This document shows, one piece after another, positions 32,449 through 37,312 of a DNA stretch of 37,312 nt. Within the stretch, counting starts at the first letter, position 1. Every line of letters starts with the position of its first letter. The notes below the pieces were generated by a model. The model was not told the DNA's origin. It ran no database searches and worked only from the letters and a program-made list of their open reading frames with translations. The translations under genes were made by a program, and so were the position numbers. The stretch comes from Fragilariopsis cylindrus CCMP1102 (taxonomy: Eukaryota; Bacillariophyta; Bacillariophyceae; Bacillariales; Bacillariaceae). Location: assembly GCA_900095095.1 (NCBI GenBank), contig FMBT01000262.1:1-37312 (forward strand), given 5' to 3'.

Positions 32449-33573
32449 ATTTCTTCAATGCTTTACTGGATCAATCGATTTCTTCGATACTGTAGAGGGA
32501 TGAACTGTCAATGTTAATATAGAGATAGACGCTGATAGAGATCATCAGCGTTCTTTTTGAATATTTGTGCGGTAAAAATCGAAGCCTTCCGACGAACGAA
32601 GATTTTGGCACGAGTACTATCTTAGCGTTTATAATGTAAAAAAAAAATACAAAAATAACTAACAGGTTTAACACATCATCATCATCTATCTGAAAAGAAC
32701 TCTAGTAGCTTTCCAAGGTAGCAGAATTAATTCTGCTTTATTAGAACCATTTTCTTCTTCAAATCTTGGTTTATGTTGCATTCAAGCAGACCATTACAAA
32801 ATATATGCATTCCTTCCTTTTTTGTGGACAGTACCAATAGCATTCTTTGCTTGTGGTGCATTCCTTGCTCCAATTTGTTTTCTTTTCCTTAATTATTCTT
32901 CGGACGTACACCATATCATTCATGTGGTGAGTCAACCATTATTGCACTTTCTCACACATTATGCATGACATGAATATAATGTTGAACATACACTACACAT
33001 GACATACGGCATGCAACAAGCTCAATAAACTGGTACTTGTATTGTCCTTCAAGTACCTACTAGTGTCAATGAGGGATTTGTCCATGGTATAATCAATTGT
33101 ATGTGTAGTTCCAAGGACTTAGCAGCACAAGCATCCTGGTAAGGTTTCTAGCCATAGAACCTATATATATATTGTATATAGTATATAGTATTTAGTATAT
33201 AGTATATATAATATATTTATATTACTATGAAACTCAAATATGAGTTTCATTTGAGTCGATTGAGTCGAGCGCAATTATATTGACAACTTTTTCTAATTAC
33301 CGGGCTGAAGTTACAAATCCGTTATTAATTAAGCCTAAGTGCGCACTAATTCGCTCACCTTATCAGCGAGGAATGAAAAAGTGCGAGGCGCATATCATCG
33401 CTCAACTTTTGTTTCAGATTTTTGTGCGAGGACGTCCAATTCGCAAATTGATCGGGAACTTCAAAATATCTCTCACAACTTGCACAACTTGTTGACAGGG
33501 GGCGTCATCACTACTTTCTTTTCCTTTACCTTACTTTATCTTCGTATAGTATCATACCATCGAATCGAATATA
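32449..33573. other. Intergenic region with one membrane-like open stretch and a hairpin
   Basis: The region holds the RPT4 promoter side, an open plus-strand stretch at about 32671-32967 with no clear start, a TA-rich tract (about 33165-33220) and a 10-bp inverted repeat at 33227-33250 (ATGAAACTCA/TGAGTTTCAT, four-base loop). Confidence 0.5.
32671..32967 (+). other. Membrane-like open frame without a start, possible exon or gene remnant
   Basis: A plus-strand frame stays open for about 97 codons after a stop near 32668. It reads, among others, SRINSALLEPFSSSNLGLCC, YAFLPFLWTVPIAFFACGAF and LAPICFLFLNYSSD, with two hydrophobic segments. No ATG lies in the frame before the hydrophobic part. 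A GTG/GTGAGT donor at about 32930 suggests an exon end. No family was recognised; it may be a remnant of a moved gene. Confidence 0.3.
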
Positions 33574-34650
33574 ATGAATGTCTTCAAGAAACTAGTTGTG
33601 GCGAACAGGAGAATCGTTCCACTTCTGTCGTTAGCGATGATGGTAACAACACAGATGAGGATAACAACTTTTGTTATCACCAGCATGACGATGGCGACGG
33701 AACGGGAAAGATCGTTGGTGAGAATAGTGGATCTTCGTCCCTGTCGCTTTCATCCCTATATGGACGTCGCTCTTTACCTCCTCCGACTGTGGTTACTTGT
33801 TCCAAGTTTGACAGTGATGAAGCCTTTGCGATTGTCGCCAGAGCTATGGTGTATAGATACGAACACGATGACTTGACCGAACGGGAGGCGATTGAAGCAA
33901 CTCTTGGTATGATGGACGATAAGCGTGCCTTTATAGAGGCGATGGACTTGAAATTCACTACTCTAGTTAGCGATGATTATATCTCATCTCAGCAGGACGG
34001 TAGTGATGCTATTTCAGAAATCATTATTCAAACTCGATCTATTTTTGATAGCACGCTCAAATCAATGTGGAGAGAAATGGATAGCGACGAATCAACGAGT
34101 GTCAACGATGAAACTTTGGTTGAACAAAGAGATGATGATGATATGGTCGGTCTTGAACGGTACGCGAAGCAACCAAAAACTCCAAAGAATCTACGTATGT
34201 CACCTATCCAAACTCGTATAACTACAAAAGCCAAGGGGAAGATATGCCCAAAGCACTACTTATTCTAGTGGAAATCAACCATTCAAACGCCAACGTCGAT
34301 GGTTTTTTGCTGAAACAGAAAAACATTCTTCAGTTACTCCACCATCTATTGGTAGTGAGGAGACCGAATGTGGTAAACTCTTTTCGAATCCATTCTCGGT
34401 GAAAAAATCCCTTCCAAAATTTCATTTCGACTTTGGTGGTATCAACAGCAATTCCTGCAAAGGTAACTTTTTTCTAATGGGAGGAGGAGGAAGAGGGTCT
34501 CATCAACCCGTACAATCGTTGCAGCTTGATGGGTATTCATATATGGGTGGAGAAAGAGCATCATCGTATTTGCCTCCGACGAGCCCCATTCGCAAAGTAT
34601 CGGAAACATACAGCTCAGCAACTGACACGGGGAAGTTTATCATCGATTAA
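33574..34650 (+). CDS. Unrecognised protein, Asp/Ser-rich
   Basis: The best reading starts at ATG 33574 (MNVF) and shifts to the long frame after about three codons, again as one missing base near 33581-33584 (QETSCGEQENRSTSVVSDDG). A Ser/Asp/Asn-rich part leads to a more ordered, helical stretch: SDEAFAIVARAMVYRYEHDD, LTEREAIEATLGMMDDKRAF and IIIQTRSIFDSTLKSMWREM. Near 34237 (GGGG) the frame changes as if one base were extra (or two missing). It then reads RYAQSTTYSSGNQPFKRQRR, a basic patch that could be a nuclear signal, and continues to a stop at 34648-34650 (FIID). Corrected length is about 358 residues. No known domain was recognised. A start upstream of 33574 in an unseen exon is possible. 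Confidence 0.55.
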
Positions 34651-35026
34651 AGGGTTATTGATCGAGAATTAGTTGCGGAATGAATGAATGCTACAAGAAA
34701 TAACACAAATAATAATACGATAGTACAGCAATTGAGTCTAAAAGTATGAGATAGATGGCTCTTATCTTACTATTTTCTGTAGACTTAAATTAGTTTAATA
34801 TTGTACTGCACAAAATTTCATAACGAATTAGATAAAATAAAAAATTATAATTAAATTAACATACACAAAAAATTAACAATAGTTATAAATTCCGTAGATA
34901 AATATATATAAATGGATATTAACATTACAATTTTCATTCTATACTACGGTCGAAGCGAAAACAATTTTCTGAAAAGAGAACATATACAGTACATCATTTT
35001 TACGCTACGGCATTCCATTTTCGCGT
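34651..35026. other. Convergent intergenic region, nothing seen
   Basis: An AT-rich 376-bp gap between the 3' ends of the unrecognised gene and the PLAC8 gene. No repeat or frame of interest. Confidence 0.5.
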
Positions 35027-36995
35027 TCATGGTCCTTGGTGCTCGACGAATCCAGTAGCATTGCACCAAACGCCTTCATAGTGTTCATACGAAGTCGTAT
35101 GTCTCCCCATCTGTGCTATGGTAAGGGGGAAAAGTATGATAGACTTTATAGTTTCGTTTCGGCTGCCTAATCTTCCAATAGGAATTTGGTATCTTTCCAT
35201 TAGACTATCTCGTGTATTGATGGTGGCTTTGATAGTGAAGGCTATCATGGAGGCATTAACGAGGATAATCGAAAGGAAATCCGCAGCTGAGACCGTCACA
35301 TAGCTGTGGAGTTTGAACTCGAGCCCGGAAACAATAGTTAGATTTAGACCAGCCCAAAAACACAGAATACTTATTGCCATACCACGGGGGGACCATAATC
35401 CATCCTGTGGAGTATTTTCGATGGGTTTCCTTCCAGTTATATCCAAACCAACTCTCTCCATTATTGCGCTAAGGCAAGGAGCGGACAAAGGAAAGAAAGA
35501 AGGAGCATAGGGTGACGAAAACCATATTTAAAACAATCAAATGGTCGGTCTCTCCATCTACCAACAGGAATACCCTCGTCATTTGTTACTTTCATATAGC
35601 AATAGAAAGTTTGCCCCTTTCGTATACCACCATTTGGTACAGTTGCAAGAAAGCGCTTGTCGTTTATTTCAGCTTCAAACTGATAGCCTCCTGGTAGATC
35701 GGAGGGGGCAACAACGTCAACAATCGGCAGTTCATTTTCTGAACTACTGTGCCCAGGCGGTAACGTGTCTTTTCCGTTGTTATTTTCAACATCAGTGTCA
35801 AATGATGAAATTACTTCAAGTTGTTTATCTTGGGTGGGAGGGACGTATCCAATGTTCTGCCACAAACCAGACAAAACCGTTTCGTTGGTCTTCAAACTTT
35901 CTGTGATGACGTTGGTTGTATCGAGGTTAGTAACGTTGGTTGGTTGATTCCTTTTCCATGAAGCACACGTAACTTTCCCTGGAGTTCTGCGACCTGGTTC
36001 CTCCAAAATTGTGACGCCTCTGCTGTTACCGACTCTGACATAAGATTTGAGGCTTCTTGGAGCTCTGTGGTTAGTTGCTGTCGAGCTAACTCATCTGGGG
36101 TGTTTGGTTGTGCATTTTGAATAGCTACATTGTTCACCTTAAAAGTTCTTCTTGATGCCGATTTCGATTCTCTCATTCTCTGTAACACAAAAAGCGAATT
36201 GATACAACACAAACAATACAATAAATGAGTTCACGAAGTTGTCTACAGTATATATATATATATATATATATGACATACTAGAAATTACTTACGCTGATGG
36301 GAAAATTGGTCCAATAGGAGCATAAAGCAGATTGGCTTCGCCATCACGATCAAGGCCCAGGGCATGACATTGACGAGTCACTAAATGAATTGGCTTTGAC
36401 GAATCATCCGGACACTCCTTCAATCTGTACCTAACTGCTTCAATGAAACTTTGCCTTCCTGGGACTACCCGATTCAAATGGTACAGGTCTCCAGCAGATA
36501 GTCTAATGGTTTTAACGTTTTCATTTGATAAGTGTTCTTCAAATCGATCGACGAGAAGCTTGGCAATGATATGAAACGAATTGTCATTGTGTTTCAAATC
36601 CAAAGCTTGCGAGCGAGAAGTTGCACAACTACGACTTGCAATCATAGGATGTGCGGGATCGAGTTTTTCCAGTCGAACCAAAGAGGAAGTTGAGATGTCC
36701 TTATACCTTGTCGGCGCCTGGTCTCTCTCATTATTCATAGAAGTATACCTGGTCGTAGATGCTTCCACCTGACGCGAATCGGTTCGGTTTTTGAATGCAT
36801 TCGTATCATCCCCTTCAGCAGATGTAGGTGATAGATACGAAATAGTATCTGGAGGTCTTGTTTTACTGCTTTGATGTTTTGTGTTGTTGATATTATTGCT
36901 CAGCGGAGAGCCAGTCCCTTTTTGCCTTTGTAACGAAAACCTGGGTCCACATTTTGCTCTGCTTCATTAGCATTTCTATTTATCCACCCAAACAT
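35027..36995 (-). CDS. PLAC8-family membrane protein
   Basis: Two minus-strand exons, 36293-36995 and 35027-36177 (donor GC/GTAAGT, acceptor ACAGAG), starting MFGWINRNANEAEQNVDP. The long N-terminal part is Ser/Thr/Asn-rich with a short coiled-coil stretch (ELARQQLTTELQEASNL). LPGGYQFEAEINDKRFLATV followed by PNGGIRKGQTFYCYM is a motif often seen before PLAC8 domains in algal proteins. The PLAC8 part runs GRWRDRPFDCFKYGFRHPML, LSFLCPLLALAQ and MERVGLDITGRKP, followed by hydrophobic segments (GMAISILCFWAGLNLTIVSG, ADFLSIILVNASMIAFTI). PLAC8/Cys-rich proteins are membrane-associated and linked to metal export or cell-size control; only some of the usual cysteines remain. Three one-base frame breaks (near 36943-36945, 35952-35955, 35463-35465) are needed; with them the length is 618 residues and all phases close. 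Confidence 0.8.
36249..36271. repeat. TA microsatellite in the PLAC8 gene intron
   Basis: About eleven TA units inside the intron 36178-36292, close to the donor side. Confidence 0.85.
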
Positions 36996-37312
36996 ATTCG
37001 TCTTCGTCGATAATAATATGTACCGCCGACTTTTAGAGTGAAGTCAGATTAGACGTCAATTAGAACCTAACGTTTGTAAAAAAAAAGACAGATGGTATCA
37101 CGATAGAGAAGATAAGAACGATGGGAATGGTGGCATGTACTGCTATGCTTTCTTAGAGCAGTTTAGGTGGGGTTTATTTCGATACAGTTTACACTTTGAA
37201 GTACTTAGTGGAGAGAAAGGTATAACGTTACTCTCTTTGAAAAACGCCTTTTTTTTGCGATTTCCAAATGCATGTCAGGCGCGGAAGAAAAAAAACGGCT
37301 AATTACGCATTT
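36996..37312. other. Upstream region of the PLAC8 gene
   Basis: A 317-bp stretch to the window end, with no gene seen. It contains an AGACGTCAA element near 37051, a weak CRE-like site about 60 bp upstream of the start codon. Confidence 0.4.

Noticed and set aside
19700..36995. Programmed -1 ribosomal frameshifting as the preferred explanation of the frame breaks
   Set aside because: No common slippery heptamer, no stop codon next to the sites and no consistent downstream structure were seen; homopolymer deletions explain most sites. Kept only as an alternative to test.
1..37312. CRISPR arrays, tRNA or rRNA genes, transposons with coding capacity
   Set aside because: Repeats are tandem duplications or simple sequence without regular spacers; no tRNA-like T-loop pattern with partner arms, no rRNA sequence and no transposase or reverse transcriptase motif was seen.

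Overview
The window is nuclear DNA of a eukaryote, most likely a photosynthetic stramenopile and probably a diatom. The reasons are short GT-AG introns (donors mostly GTAAGT/GTACGT), Asn/Gln/Ser-rich coding simple repeats, three bZIP factors with the N-R-x-H-A-x-x-T-R basic signature, two of which carry a PAS-like C-terminus, and a lumenal FKBP whose N-terminus reads as signal peptide, then A-F transit start, then twin-arginine signal. No plasmid, phage, CRISPR array, rRNA or tRNA was seen.

Layout: (1) 1-1288, minus: 5' part of a CRT-like (drug/metabolite superfamily) transporter. (2) 1289-3410: AT-rich intergenic DNA. (3) 3411-15717: a transcription-factor district with a protein bearing two bZIP domains (minus), a doubtful small gene, a plastid-lumen FKBP (minus), and two paralogous bZIP-PAS genes transcribed away from each other from a shared 1.8-kb promoter region. 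(4) 17034-17974, plus: RAD6-type ubiquitin-conjugating enzyme. (5) 18751-21268: an L7Ae/L30e-domain protein (minus) and a membrane-anchored thioredoxin/PDI-like protein (plus), divergent. (6) 21658-25237, minus: seven-exon ABCB6/HMT1-type half ABC transporter. (7) 25632-32448: 26S proteasome ATPases RPT3 (plus) and RPT4 (minus) flanking the spliceosomal factor CWC22 (minus). (8) 33574-34650, plus: unrecognised protein. (9) 35027-36995, minus: PLAC8-domain protein.

Ubiquitin-proteasome functions are over-represented: RAD6 marks substrates, while RPT3 and RPT4 sit in the ATPase ring that unfolds them. The bZIP district may be a duplicated regulatory block. The two bZIP-PAS paralogues keep the same intron position, a shared undescribed block before the PAS region, and a promoter region holding an imperfect ~105-bp direct repeat.

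A striking window-wide feature is that several strongly conserved genes (RPT3, RPT4, CWC22, the ABC transporter, the PLAC8 gene, probably the L7Ae gene) change reading frame at single positions, nearly always as if one base were missing, usually in a short homopolymer. Adding one base per site makes every exon length and splice phase close exactly. Uncorrected assembly deletions are the simplest explanation; widespread -1 frameshifting is a much less likely alternative that can be tested. All exon boundaries were deduced by eye.
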